From WLMZ01 sp037139095 (GTDB taxonomy: Bacteria; Actinomycetota; Acidimicrobiia; Acidimicrobiales; Ilumatobacteraceae), in the NCBI GenBank assembly GCA_037139095.1, contig JBAXHD010000001.1:1-64000 (forward strand): a DNA stretch of 64,000 nucleotides, read 5' to 3'. This document shows, piece after piece, positions 34,947 to 43,313 of the stretch. Under the pieces are notes generated by a model. It was not told the DNA's origin. It saw nothing but the letters and a program-made list of their open reading frames with translations, and did not search any database. The position numbers and the translations under genes were made by a program. Every line of letters starts with the position of its first letter. Position 1 is the stretch's first letter.

Positions 34947-36419
34947 CTACGGCTTGCAGGGGGCGAGCAGCGAGATCTGGTCGATGACATCGATCACGCA
35001 GTAGCCCTTCTTCACAAAGGCAGCCACCGGACTCGTGGCCATTGGGTACCGGTCGCCGCCGCGAACCCGCTTGATAGCAGCGTCGATGATGAGCGCTGGA
35101 TGGTTGGCAGCGAGATCGCTGAGCAGCGTTTCGGCCGCTGACGGCATCGAGAGCAGATATGCGGGAACACCTGGTCGCTTGGGTGTGATACCGGTGATAA
35201 ACCCGACGTGCGGATAGCGCGTGGCCGGGTCGCGTTGGCTGAGCCAATAGATCTCGGGTGCCTGGCCCCACACGAACACCTTGTCGCCCGGCTTGGTTCG
35301 TTCGGCGACTGCTCGAGCGACATGGTCGACATTTGGTAGGTCGTGGAATGAGTTGGCGGTGAGCAACGTGAACATGCTGAATGCAGAGGCGCCCGCAATC
35401 CACACGGTGGCGAAACGCGGCCATGGGCGGCGCATGACAGCGAAGCTCGTCAATGCCGGCGCAGCCATCAGTACCAATGCCGGCAGCAGTTGGTTGAAGT
35501 AGTGCAGCACGAATCGGAAACCGATTGAGGCGGCAATCACACTGGAGATCACCCACACCGTGAGGTCGAGCGGTAGGCGCCGTTTGCCCCAAGCGACCGC
35601 TGCAAGCACGAGGAGCCCACCCGTGAGTGCAACGATCGACCCGATCTGCTCGAGTGCGATGATGGCCACCGTCGAGAGCCTGGTGCCGCCGAGATAGTTG
35701 TCGCCGTTGCCGGCGAACCACGCCAGAGCGTTGTGCAGCCCGAACGGTGCGAGCCCAAGCAGAATCGTTGCCGCGCATACGGTGCCCGAGAGAGCGAGGC
35801 GAACGAAGCGACGGGACCAAGGTGCAGAAATGCTGAGACACTGCGCCGTAAGCGGCAGGGCTCCGAGCAGCATTGGCTGCTTGAACAGCGTGGCGACGCC
35901 AAGGGCTGCACCGGCGAGCAGAACGCGGCCGCGGGCGCCGAGAACGAACGCAGCGACCATCGGCAATATCGCGAGCAGCTCGAATCCGACGGCACTCGAG
36001 TCTTCTGCGGGTAGCGCGGCAAACGCCACCACGAACAACAGCGCAACCGCGAGCGGCAGGACCTGGGTCCAACGGCGGCGCGCCTCGAGCGCGATGATCC
36101 ATGCCGCAACCACGATGGCGCAAAGCGCGACCCAGCGAGCAGCCGTAAGACTCCACATGCCAAAGAGGGGTTCGAGCAGTCGGTACACCAGAAATGCACC
36201 GGGTGGTTTGCGGTCGACGGCTCCCGTGTAGAGCCGTGCGCCATGGCGCATCATGCGCGCCACGGTTGCCATGGTGGCCTCGTCGCTATTGAGCGCAGCC
36301 TTGCGAATCAGCGAGGGCAGGTGCAACGCGACTGCGACGACAGCGGTGATTGCGATGTCGCGTGAGAGAGCTCGTCGAGAGACGTGCTCGGTCTCGGGCT
36401 CAGTGGCCAACGACGACAT
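34947..36419 (-). CDS. GT-C (family 39-like) membrane glycosyltransferase
   Basis: A 490-residue membrane protein with about ten hydrophobic segments. After the first segment, ALNSDEATMATVARMMRHG provides the acidic residue pair that marks GT-C/ArnT/PMT-type enzymes, followed by DRKPPGAFLVYRLLEPLFG. The C-terminal 120 residues look soluble and extracytoplasmic (VFVWGQAPEIYWL). These enzymes transfer a sugar from a polyprenyl phosphate donor to a lipid or protein outside the membrane. The ATG at 36419 lies inside the last 20 bases of the upstream PAP2 gene, so the two are coupled. Confidence 0.8.
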   Translation of the reverse strand: MSSLATEPETEHVSRRALSRDIAITAVVAVALHLPSLIRKAALNSDEATMATVARMMRHGARLYTGAVDRKPPGAFLVYRLLEPLFGMWSLTAARWVALCAIVVAAWIIALEARRRWTQVLPLAVALLFVVAFAALPAEDSSAVGFELLAILPMVAAFVLGARGRVLLAGAALGVATLFKQPMLLGALPLTAQCLSISAPWSRRFVRLALSGTVCAATILLGLAPFGLHNALAWFAGNGDNYLGGTRLSTVAIIALEQIGSIVALTGGLLVLAAVAWGKRRLPLDLTVWVISSVIAASIGFRFVLHYFNQLLPALVLMAAPALTSFAVMRRPWPRFATVWIAGASAFSMFTLLTANSFHDLPNVDHVARAVAERTKPGDKVFVWGQAPEIYWLSQRDPATRYPHVGFITGITPKRPGVPAYLLSMPSAAETLLSDLAANHPALIIDAAIKRVRGGDRYPMATSPVAAFVKKGYCVIDVIDQISLLAPCKP

Positions 36420-37269
36420 CGCTACTCGAACGTGGCTCCGCGTTTGCCGCGGCAGCCCGATTTCTTTGCACACGCTCGACAAGATGGGCAACGAGTGAGC
36501 CCACCACGACGATGGCGATACCGCCAGCAGCATCGATAATGAAATGGTTTGCGGTGGCAACAATTGCGATCAGGGTGAGCACGGGATAAGCCAACCCAAT
36601 AAGCCGTGAGATACGACGGCGGCTGAATCGCCACAGAACCAACATGCACCACAGGCTCCAGCCGATGTGCAGGCTGGGCATCGCGGCGTATTGGTTCGAG
36701 ATGTCGTCCATGCCTTGCGAGTCAAAGGACCACAAGCCGTCGCCGTCGCGAAGCGTGTCGACAAACCCATAATTCGGCAGGTGTCGATCGACGGCCAACT
36801 GCCCACCGCCATAACGCGACTGGGATGGTGGGGTGTTCACAAGCCTGGGAGGCATCAACGGGAACAAGGCGAACCCAAAGAGCGCCACAACTGTCGTTGC
36901 CACCAGTGTTGTGCGCCACCGTGCGAACACGTGATGCCGACGAACGAAGAGCCAGATCAGCACCCCGAGGGTGACCACGAAGTGGGCGGTGCCGTAGAAA
37001 ATGTTGAAGAAGGCGATGAATGGAGTTCCGAGGAACCAGCGCTGGATCGTTGGTTCATGGAAGAGACCAAGAGTCTTTTCGAGGTGGATAACTCGCACTG
37101 CGTTGTTGAACGCATGCAGCGGCGCATCGTCGCCGTGGAGGTGGGCCGAACCGAACCGATTGCGCACGAGTCCGTACACCACATAGACAACTGCGAGCAC
37201 GATTGCTTCACGTAACCAAGGCAGTCGGGCGCGCGTCTGTGGTTGAGCGACTTCGGCTTGCACAGACAC
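36400..37269 (-). CDS. PAP2 superfamily membrane protein (PAP2_3-like)
   Basis: A 289-residue membrane protein with about six hydrophobic segments. AMPSLHIGWSLW near 193-204 corresponds to the PSGH-type phosphatase motif, and ATANHFIIDAAGG to the final catalytic His-x3-Asp. The first basic motif is weak, as in the AUR1/inositol-phosphotransferase-like PAP2_3 branch. It may transfer or remove a lipid-linked phosphate. The start is GTG, 8 bases after TAGAGT, with no Shine-Dalgarno. The following GT-C gene overlaps it, suggesting a common envelope lipid or glycan role. Confidence 0.8.
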   Translation of the reverse strand: MSVQAEVAQPQTRARLPWLREAIVLAVVYVVYGLVRNRFGSAHLHGDDAPLHAFNNAVRVIHLEKTLGLFHEPTIQRWFLGTPFIAFFNIFYGTAHFVVTLGVLIWLFVRRHHVFARWRTTLVATTVVALFGFALFPLMPPRLVNTPPSQSRYGGGQLAVDRHLPNYGFVDTLRDGDGLWSFDSQGMDDISNQYAAMPSLHIGWSLWCMLVLWRFSRRRISRLIGLAYPVLTLIAIVATANHFIIDAAGGIAIVVVGSLVAHLVERVQRNRAAAANAEPRSSSDVVVGH

Positions 37270-37277
37270 GAGTGTCT

Positions 37278-37283
37278 ACTCTA
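37278..37283 (-). promoter_or_regulatory. Putative -10 hexamer (leaderless PAP2 gene)
   Basis: TAGAGT on the minus strand, 8 bases before the GTG at 37269. Confidence 0.42.
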
Positions 37284-37326
37284 GGCGCTCAGCATCGTGC
37301 CCGTAACTTTGAGGTGGCGCGGCGGT

Positions 37327-37830
37327 CTACTCGGTGCAATTGAGGGCAGTCCATAACGCTTCGGGAACTCCGCCATCGGCGCACACGCCGGCAGTTCCGA
37401 GGTTGGCCGTTTTCCAGCCCTGGGCCGTTCGCTTCGCCACTGCGAAGTAACCATCTGACAGCGTTGGGTCGTCGGCCTTTCCGACCCACGATGCCCAGTC
37501 GCCCTCGCAACGCAGATCAATATCGGTGATCCCAGCTGGGGCAGGGCCGGTCTGCGAGTGAATGGCCTCAAAGGTGCAGGGCGCGGTCGATGGGTCAGCT
37601 GCGCTTGGCGCCGAGTTCGTGGGATTGGTGCTGCCAAGTTGGTCCGTTGGAGGAATGGTGCCGAGGCCTCCCACTCCCGTTGGTAACTGAGCCGACGAAT
37701 CGGGGGTAACGAGTGTCCCAGTGGGTGCGATCGATTGAAGTGGAGCAACGACCTTGCTGTCGCTGCTGCACGCTGCGCCAGCGACCAGCGCAAGGGCAAC
37801 CAGAAACCCAGTTCGAATGGCCTTGCTCAC
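37327..37830 (-). CDS. Small secreted lipoprotein of unknown function
   Basis: A 167-residue protein. A basic N-terminus and a hydrophobic stretch end in VAGAAC (Cys21), a plausible but imperfect lipobox. Residues 25-85 are Pro/Thr/Ser-rich and look disordered. The C-terminal 80 residues form a small domain with three cysteines (CEGDWAS, GVCADGG, LNCTE) that could pair with Cys86. I do not recognise the domain. It is divergent from tldD. Confidence 0.7.
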   Translation of the reverse strand: MSKAIRTGFLVALALVAGAACSSDSKVVAPLQSIAPTGTLVTPDSSAQLPTGVGGLGTIPPTDQLGSTNPTNSAPSAADPSTAPCTFEAIHSQTGPAPAGITDIDLRCEGDWASWVGKADDPTLSDGYFAVAKRTAQGWKTANLGTAGVCADGGVPEALWTALNCTE

Positions 37831-37914
37831 GTGTCTCCCTCGATTGTCGGGCGGTGACCAATCCCAACCGGGCGGACCTTACCGTTCGTCAGCAGGCGGT
37901 GAGGGTCATTCCCG

Positions 37915-37920
37915 TAGGCT
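37915..37920 (+). promoter_or_regulatory. Putative -10 hexamer (leaderless tldD)
   Basis: TAGGCT, 6 bases before the GTG at 37927. Confidence 0.42.
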
Positions 37921-37926
37921 GGGCGG

Positions 37927-39318
37927 GTGATTGAACACGAAGTACTTGAGCGCGTATTGGCAACTGCTCTGCGTAAGGGCGGCGACTTTGCCGAGGTGTA
38001 CGCCGAGGATAAGTCGTCTACATCGGCTGGGCTCGACGACGGGCGAGTCGAGCAGGTTTCTAGTGGCCGCGATCGCGGTGCTGGCATCCGTGTGGTTGTC
38101 GGCGAAACCACCGGCTTTGCGTATACGGCCGACCTGTCCGAGGCTGGCCTGCGCGCCGCCGCCGAGGCCGCGAGCGCAGTGGCCTCGCAGGGCGGCGCTG
38201 GCACTCGTGTCGTATCGCTTACACGCTCGCCAGCACACGTGGTGAATCGCATCGAGATCTATCCCGACACGGTTGGCAAGGCTGCCAAGGTGTCGTTGTT
38301 GCAACGGGTCGACGAAGCCGCTCGCTCGATGGGCGGGGCTATCGGCCAAGTGTCGGCCGGCTACGCCGATAGTCGCAAGCGCATCATCGTTGCCAACAGC
38401 GACGGCTTGTTGGCCGAAGATGAACAGGTTCGTCACATCCTGCGCATCAGCGTGGTGGCCAATGGTGATGCCGGTATGCAAACCGGTTTCGAGTCGCTCG
38501 GCCACACCGTTGGCTTCGAACTGTTCGATCAGCACGATGTCGAAGAACTTGCTCGCACTGCGGCGCGCCAGGCAATCACCAAGCTGCGCGCCCGCCCTGC
38601 GCCCAGCGGTGCGATTCCTGTTGTCATCAAAGCTGGCAGCGGTGGCGTGTTGTTTCACGAAGCGTGCGGGCATGGCCTCGAAGCAGACCTTGTCAGTAAG
38701 GGTGCCAGCGTGTACCGCGGCAAGGTGGGCGAACTCGTTGCCTCGCCATTAGTCACCTTGGTCGACGACGGCACCATGGCCGGCGAGTGGGGTGCCATCG
38801 GCATCGACGACGAAGGCCATCCGAGCCAGCACAACGTGCTCATCCAAGATGGAGTGCTCACCGACTACATGTGGGATCACCTTCGGGCCCGCAAAGAAGG
38901 TCACGCCCACTCGGGCAACGGTCGCCGGCAGAGTTACATGCATCTGCCCATGGTGCGCATGACCAATACCTATGTACTCAATGGCACCGAGAACGCCGAA
39001 GACATCATCCGCGATACGCCCTATGGCGTGTACGTAGCCAAACTTGGCGGCGGCAGCGTCAACACCGCTTCTGGCGATTTCGTATTCGGCATGACCGAGG
39101 CATATCTCATCGAAAACGGTGAGCTCACCGATCCGCTTCGCGAGGGCAACCTCATTGGCAATGGCCCACAGGTGCTTCGCGACATCGATGCGTTGGCCAA
39201 CGACTTCGCAATGGGCAACCCAGGCACGTGTGGCAAAGATGGCCAAGGCGTGCCGGTTGGCGATGGGCAGCCGACGTTGCGCGTGAAGTCGATGACCATT
39301 GGCGGCACGGCAGCATGA
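37927..39318 (+). CDS. tldD: Metalloprotease TldD
   Basis: A 463-residue TldD-family zinc protease subunit. The active site motif HEACGHGLEADLV has His244, Glu245 and His249 (HExxxH). TldD/TldE heterodimers cut unfolded peptides and process antitoxin or ribosomal peptide precursors in other bacteria. The start is GTG, 6 bases after TAGGCT, without a Shine-Dalgarno. The stop overlaps the tldE start by 4 bases. No peptide precursor gene is visible nearby. Confidence 0.93.
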   Translation: MIEHEVLERVLATALRKGGDFAEVYAEDKSSTSAGLDDGRVEQVSSGRDRGAGIRVVVGETTGFAYTADLSEAGLRAAAEAASAVASQGGAGTRVVSLTRSPAHVVNRIEIYPDTVGKAAKVSLLQRVDEAARSMGGAIGQVSAGYADSRKRIIVANSDGLLAEDEQVRHILRISVVANGDAGMQTGFESLGHTVGFELFDQHDVEELARTAARQAITKLRARPAPSGAIPVVIKAGSGGVLFHEACGHGLEADLVSKGASVYRGKVGELVASPLVTLVDDGTMAGEWGAIGIDDEGHPSQHNVLIQDGVLTDYMWDHLRARKEGHAHSGNGRRQSYMHLPMVRMTNTYVLNGTENAEDIIRDTPYGVYVAKLGGGSVNTASGDFVFGMTEAYLIENGELTDPLREGNLIGNGPQVLRDIDALANDFAMGNPGTCGKDGQGVPVGDGQPTLRVKSMTIGGTAA

Positions 39319-40667
39319 GTTCCGGTTCTTCACAGCTGCAAGACATCGCCGACCGAGTGATCGCGCAGGCCGCCCGCGGCGAGCAGGTTGAGGCCTATGT
39401 AGCTCGCGGTGTCGAGACCGATATCCGCATTTACGAAGGCGAGGTCGAGCACTTCGTCAGCGCACAGAGCGAGGGCATCGGAATTCGCGTCATCAAAGAC
39501 GGCCGCACGGGTTTTGCGTATGCAGGCACGCTCGATGAGTCAGCTATTGCGTCGGTGTTGGCGCAGGCCCGCGACAACGTGGCCTTCGGCACCCCCGACG
39601 AATGGGCTGGATTAGCCGAACCCGATGGTGTTGCCGTAGTTCCTCAAGAACTGTGGAACGAAGCATTGGCTGCGTATCCCACGGCCGACAAGATCGCGCT
39701 TGCCAAAGAACTCGAGCGGCTCACCGCAGCATCCGATCCGCGAGTGCGCGTCGATGATGCCAACTACAGCGATGGTGCTGGCGAGACAGCGGTTGCAACT
39801 ACCACGGGCATCAGAGTCAACGGCCGCGAGAACGCCTGTTACGTATCGGTGAGCACGCTCGCCGATGACGGCGACGAGACCCAAACCGGTTTCGGATTTA
39901 GCGTCGGTCGTTCGCCGCACGAGTTCGATCTTGCCAAGGCAGCACGTGAAGCCGCCGATCGCGCCACCCGCTTGCTTGGTGCTATCAAGCCGCCTTCAAA
40001 GCGCGTCACGGTCGTTCTCGATCCATATGTAACGGCACAGTTCCTCGGCGTTATCAGCAGCGCGCTCAATGGCGAGAACGTCATCAAAGGTCGCAGCCTG
40101 TTTGCAAACCGTGTTGGCGAATCCGTTGCTTCGCCGCTGTTCACGCTCATCGATGACCCCACCAATTCCAAGGCCTATACGGCTACCGACATCGATGGCG
40201 AAGGCTTGGCAGCTCGCCGCAACTCGCTCATCGAGGCCGGAGTGTTGCAGGGCTTTGTGCACTCGTCATACAGCGCTCGCCGCGCTGGAACGGTGAGCAC
40301 CGGCAACTCAGTTCGCGGTGGCTTCAAAGGCACGCCCGGCGTCGGTTGCCTAGCGATGCAGCTCAAGCCCGGCGCTCGTACACAGGCCGAGCTTGTGGCC
40401 GATGTTGAAGATGGTGTGCTCATCCAAATGGTGCAGGGATTGCACAGCGGTGTGAACCCCATCAGTGGCGATTTCTCTACCGGAGCCTCGGGCCTGCTGA
40501 TCTCAAGGGGTCAGCTTGGTGCGCCGGTTCGCGAGTTCACGATTGCCTCTACGTTGCAGCGCATGCTGCACGACATCGTCGAAGTGGGTGGCGATGTCGA
40601 TTGGTTGCCCTCGATGGCCGCCGGTGTCAGCTTGGTCATTGCCGATGTCACGATGAGCGGCGCATAA
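39315..40667 (+). CDS. pmbA: TldE/PmbA family protease subunit
   Basis: A 450-residue TldE (PmbA) homologue, the partner of TldD that lacks the HExxxH motif. FVSAQSEGIGIRVIKDGRTG near 45-64 and PISGDFSTGASGLLI near the C-terminus are family features. The ATG at 39315 overlaps the tldD stop (ATGA). A longer frame would start inside tldD and is rejected. It is directly followed by the PHP-domain gene with no gap. Confidence 0.92.
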   Translation: MSSGSSQLQDIADRVIAQAARGEQVEAYVARGVETDIRIYEGEVEHFVSAQSEGIGIRVIKDGRTGFAYAGTLDESAIASVLAQARDNVAFGTPDEWAGLAEPDGVAVVPQELWNEALAAYPTADKIALAKELERLTAASDPRVRVDDANYSDGAGETAVATTTGIRVNGRENACYVSVSTLADDGDETQTGFGFSVGRSPHEFDLAKAAREAADRATRLLGAIKPPSKRVTVVLDPYVTAQFLGVISSALNGENVIKGRSLFANRVGESVASPLFTLIDDPTNSKAYTATDIDGEGLAARRNSLIEAGVLQGFVHSSYSARRAGTVSTGNSVRGGFKGTPGVGCLAMQLKPGARTQAELVADVEDGVLIQMVQGLHSGVNPISGDFSTGASGLLISRGQLGAPVREFTIASTLQRMLHDIVEVGGDVDWLPSMAAGVSLVIADVTMSGA

Positions 40668-41381
40668 GTGCCAGCGCCAACAGCTGCAGCAATCGAGCGG
40701 CACCCACATCTCGCAGAGCCGCTGCGAGACGGATGGGTGCGCGTCGATCTGCACAGCCACACAATGTGGAGCGGAGACTCCACTACTACCCCCGACGAAT
40801 TACTCGACGCGGTGGTTGCGAGCGGCATCGACGTGCTGTGCATCACCGACCACAACGCAATTCGAGGAGCCCTCGAAGTTGCGGCCAACTTGCCCTGTCG
40901 AGTCATCGTGGGCGAAGAACTCAAAACTCATGCGGGCGAAATCATTGGCCTGTTCCTCAACGAGCGGGTACCTATTGGCGTACAACCGCGCGAGGCAGCG
41001 CGGCTCATTCGCGACCAGGGTGGCTTGGTTTATATCCCGCACCCGTTCGATCCCATGCGCCGCAACCTCGACGAGGGCGCGATGCGCGATCTCGCTCATG
41101 ACGGATTCATCGACGCCATCGAGGTTCTGAACGCGAAGACTTCGCTGAAGTCACTGAACGCGAAGGCAGCGGCCTTCGCCGAAGAGTTCGATCTCGCTGG
41201 TGGTGCCGGCAGCGATGCGCACGTGCCGCTCGCGCTCGGCGCTGCATATGTCGAGATGCCCGACTTCGATGGCCCCGCCGATTTCTTGGCAAAACTGCGC
41301 GTTGCGCAGGTGGTTGGTCATCACTGGGATCAACATCGGCCATGGTCGCCACGTGTGGTGCCCAGCACCAGTATCCACTAG
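40668..41381 (+). CDS. PHP domain phosphoesterase family protein
   Basis: A 237-residue PHP-domain metalloenzyme. The four motifs are present in order: RVDLHSHTMWSGD, LCITDHNAIRGA, IPHPFDPMRR and GGAGSDAHVPLALG. Together they make a trinuclear metal site that hydrolyses phosphoesters. The exact substrate is not known for this stand-alone subfamily. The GTG start follows the tldE stop with zero spacing, so it is cotranscribed with tldDE and probably uppP. Confidence 0.85.
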   Translation: MPAPTAAAIERHPHLAEPLRDGWVRVDLHSHTMWSGDSTTTPDELLDAVVASGIDVLCITDHNAIRGALEVAANLPCRVIVGEELKTHAGEIIGLFLNERVPIGVQPREAARLIRDQGGLVYIPHPFDPMRRNLDEGAMRDLAHDGFIDAIEVLNAKTSLKSLNAKAAAFAEEFDLAGGAGSDAHVPLALGAAYVEMPDFDGPADFLAKLRVAQVVGHHWDQHRPWSPRVVPSTSIH

Positions 41382-41390
41382 ACATACGCC

Positions 41391-42233
41391 GTGCCAATTC
41401 TTCACGCCATCGTGCTCGGCCTTGTGCAAGGCCTGTCCGAGTTCCTTCCGATCTCGTCGAGCGGCCACCTGCTGCTGGTGCCGTGGCTGTTCGGATGGCA
41501 CGACTTCTCAAGTCTTTCTGTCGAGAAGGCTTTCGATGTCGCGCTTCATCTGGGCACCTTGGTTGCAGCATTGGTGTACTTCCGACGCGACGTAATCAGC
41601 TACGTGCGTGAGGGCGTGCGTCTCGTTGTGAAACGCGAGCGGCCCGCCAGCGCCGAGGGTCGTCTCGCATGGCTGCTGGTGTTGTCGGCTCTGCCCGGCG
41701 CAGCAGTTGGCGCCTTGTTCGAAAAGAGCATCGACGAGAAGCTTGGCAAGCCGGCGCTCATTGCCGTGAGCCTCATTGTGTTCGCACTCTTGTTGGCCTA
41801 CATCGATCGCCGCGTGGGCGAGCGCAAGCTTGAGCAGTACTCGAAGCGCGATGCCATCATCGTGGGCGCCGCACAGGTGCTCGCCCTCAACCCGGGCACG
41901 TCGCGTTCAGGTATCACCATGACCGCTGGCAGGTTCTTGGGTTTCAACCGTGATACGGCCGCTCGCGTGAGCTTCTTGATGAGCCTGCCCATCACAGGTG
42001 GGGCTGTTGCCTATAAGGGTCTCAAATTGCTGAAAGATGGCATGCCGTCTGGTCTCGGTGTTGCCATGGCAGTTGGTGTGCTCACCAGTGCGATCGCCGG
42101 CTGGGTCGCCGTATGGGGCACGCTGAAATGGGTGCGCACACGCAGCTTTGCGCCGTTCGTGGTCTATCGCGTTGCCCTTGGTGTCACGGTGTTGATCGTG
42201 GTGGCTGCGGGTTGGCGCTCAGGGCAACTGTAG
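41391..42233 (+). CDS. uppP: Undecaprenyl-diphosphatase
   Basis: A 280-residue BacA/UppP membrane phosphatase, which recycles undecaprenyl pyrophosphate for cell-wall synthesis and gives bacitracin tolerance. GLVQGLSEFLPISSSGHLLL (about 10-29) and LNPGTSRSGITMTAGRFLG hold the two catalytic motifs (E-x-x-P-I-S-S-S-G-H and the P-G-x-S-R-S-G loop). About eight hydrophobic segments are present. The start is GTG, 9 bases after the PHP gene. Its last 50 bases overlap the convergent SAF gene. Confidence 0.93.
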   Translation: MPILHAIVLGLVQGLSEFLPISSSGHLLLVPWLFGWHDFSSLSVEKAFDVALHLGTLVAALVYFRRDVISYVREGVRLVVKRERPASAEGRLAWLLVLSALPGAAVGALFEKSIDEKLGKPALIAVSLIVFALLLAYIDRRVGERKLEQYSKRDAIIVGAAQVLALNPGTSRSGITMTAGRFLGFNRDTAARVSFLMSLPITGGAVAYKGLKLLKDGMPSGLGVAMAVGVLTSAIAGWVAVWGTLKWVRTRSFAPFVVYRVALGVTVLIVVAAGWRSGQL

Positions 42234-42789
42234 CGATGTGCTGATTTGCGGCATCGGCTACGGCCCCCGCCGCATCTGATGGCACGCCCACCACGACGCT
42301 GCCGTCAATGACGTCGACCACCAGTGCATCAGTGGCAATGATCTGGCCGCCGGCGAGCACTACTGCGCTGTCGCCCACTGAGAACATCGGGCTGTTATCG
42401 GACTCAACCACCAACGCCAGCCAATGGTCGGGCAATAGGGCTAGTGGTCCGTTGCTCTGCCCAATGTCGTGTCCAACCAACACCTCGCCGGTGGCAATGG
42501 CTTGGCGAGCCGTAGCTCCATCAGGCATCGCGCTGAGTGCGGCCGCTGGTTTCAAGGCGATGGGAATCTCGCGCGTTGTTGTCGCGCCATGAAGTGATTG
42601 GCCTGGTTCGAGATCACGAGTGGCAACCAACACGACCTCGGATCGACCCCATGATTCGCGTTGGTGCTGAGCGCTAGCAAGCGCCGAGTTGATCGTGATT
42701 GCAACCCAGATTGAGAACGTCCCAACGCATGCCCAATACGCAAATGGGTGGTGGGCAAACACAATTCGTACACGCGGAATCCAGCGCAT
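42184..42789 (-). CDS. SAF domain membrane protein, CpaB-like
   Basis: A 201-residue protein. One N-terminal membrane segment (ACVGTFSIWVAITINSAL) is followed by a SAF domain: ATRDLEPGQSLHGATTTREI is the strand pattern seen in CpaB/RcpC pilus proteins and antifreeze-like domains. It probably faces the outside, where such domains bind glycans or assist pilus assembly. No other pilus genes lie here. It overlaps the end of uppP by 50 bases in antisense orientation. Confidence 0.7.
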   Translation of the reverse strand: MRWIPRVRIVFAHHPFAYWACVGTFSIWVAITINSALASAQHQRESWGRSEVVLVATRDLEPGQSLHGATTTREIPIALKPAAALSAMPDGATARQAIATGEVLVGHDIGQSNGPLALLPDHWLALVVESDNSPMFSVGDSAVVLAGGQIIATDALVVDVIDGSVVVGVPSDAAGAVADAANQHIATVALSANPQPPRSTP

Positions 42790-42871
42790 AAAGCCTCCTC
42801 GGGCGCGACAACAGCAGCGGCGGGAGAAGACAGCGGGATGGTAGCGCCGTGAAGAGTGACGGCGGCAGGAG

Positions 42872-43240
42872 CTAACTGGCCGATGGGGCCGAAGCGCTGC
42901 TTGACGAAGAGCTTGCTGGTGCAGCAGCGGCGGGTGCCGGCGTGCTTGCAGCGCTAGAGCCTGAGTCGCTCGATGACGAGCTTGAGCTGCCCGAGTCGCT
43001 TGAGCTTGAGGCGGCGGTGCTTGAGCTCGATGATGAACTCGACCCTGAGCCGCCGCGGCTATCGGTCTTGTAGAACCCGCCGCCTTTGAAGGTGACGCCT
43101 ACGGGAAGGAAGACCTTCTTCACCGCCATTTGCTTGCCGGTGGCCGGGTGCGTGGCCTCGGTGAGCGCGTCGTCGGTGAACGCCTGTTGCACTTCGATGG
43201 TCTCGCCAGTGTCGATGAATTTGTAGACGTAGGTTGGCAT
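42872..43240 (-). CDS. FmdB-like protein lacking the zinc cysteines, with poly-Ser tail
   Basis: A 122-residue protein. Residues 1-60 match the FmdB zinc-ribbon outline (MPTYVYKF...., then VKKVFLPVGVTFKGGGFYKTD), but every cysteine is missing, so no zinc knuckle can form. Residues 62-122 are a low-complexity Ser/Ala/Gly/Pro tail. The ATG at 43240 has GGAG upstream; a longer frame back to 43606 overlaps galU and is rejected. Function is unknown. Cys-free relatives may keep only the fold. Confidence 0.8.
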   Translation of the reverse strand: MPTYVYKFIDTGETIEVQQAFTDDALTEATHPATGKQMAVKKVFLPVGVTFKGGGFYKTDSRGGSGSSSSSSSSTAASSSSDSGSSSSSSSDSGSSAASTPAPAAAAPASSSSSSASAPSAS

Positions 43241-43299
43241 ACCGGGTCTCCGAAACCTTTTGGCAGTCGACAGTAACGAGTGCCAGCGTACCGGCTTTG

Positions 43300-43305
43300 T
43301 AGGCT
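43300..43305 (+). promoter_or_regulatory. Putative -10 hexamer (leaderless galU)
   Basis: TAGGCT, 8 bases before the ATG at 43314. Confidence 0.42.
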
Positions 43306-43313
43306 CACCCCCC

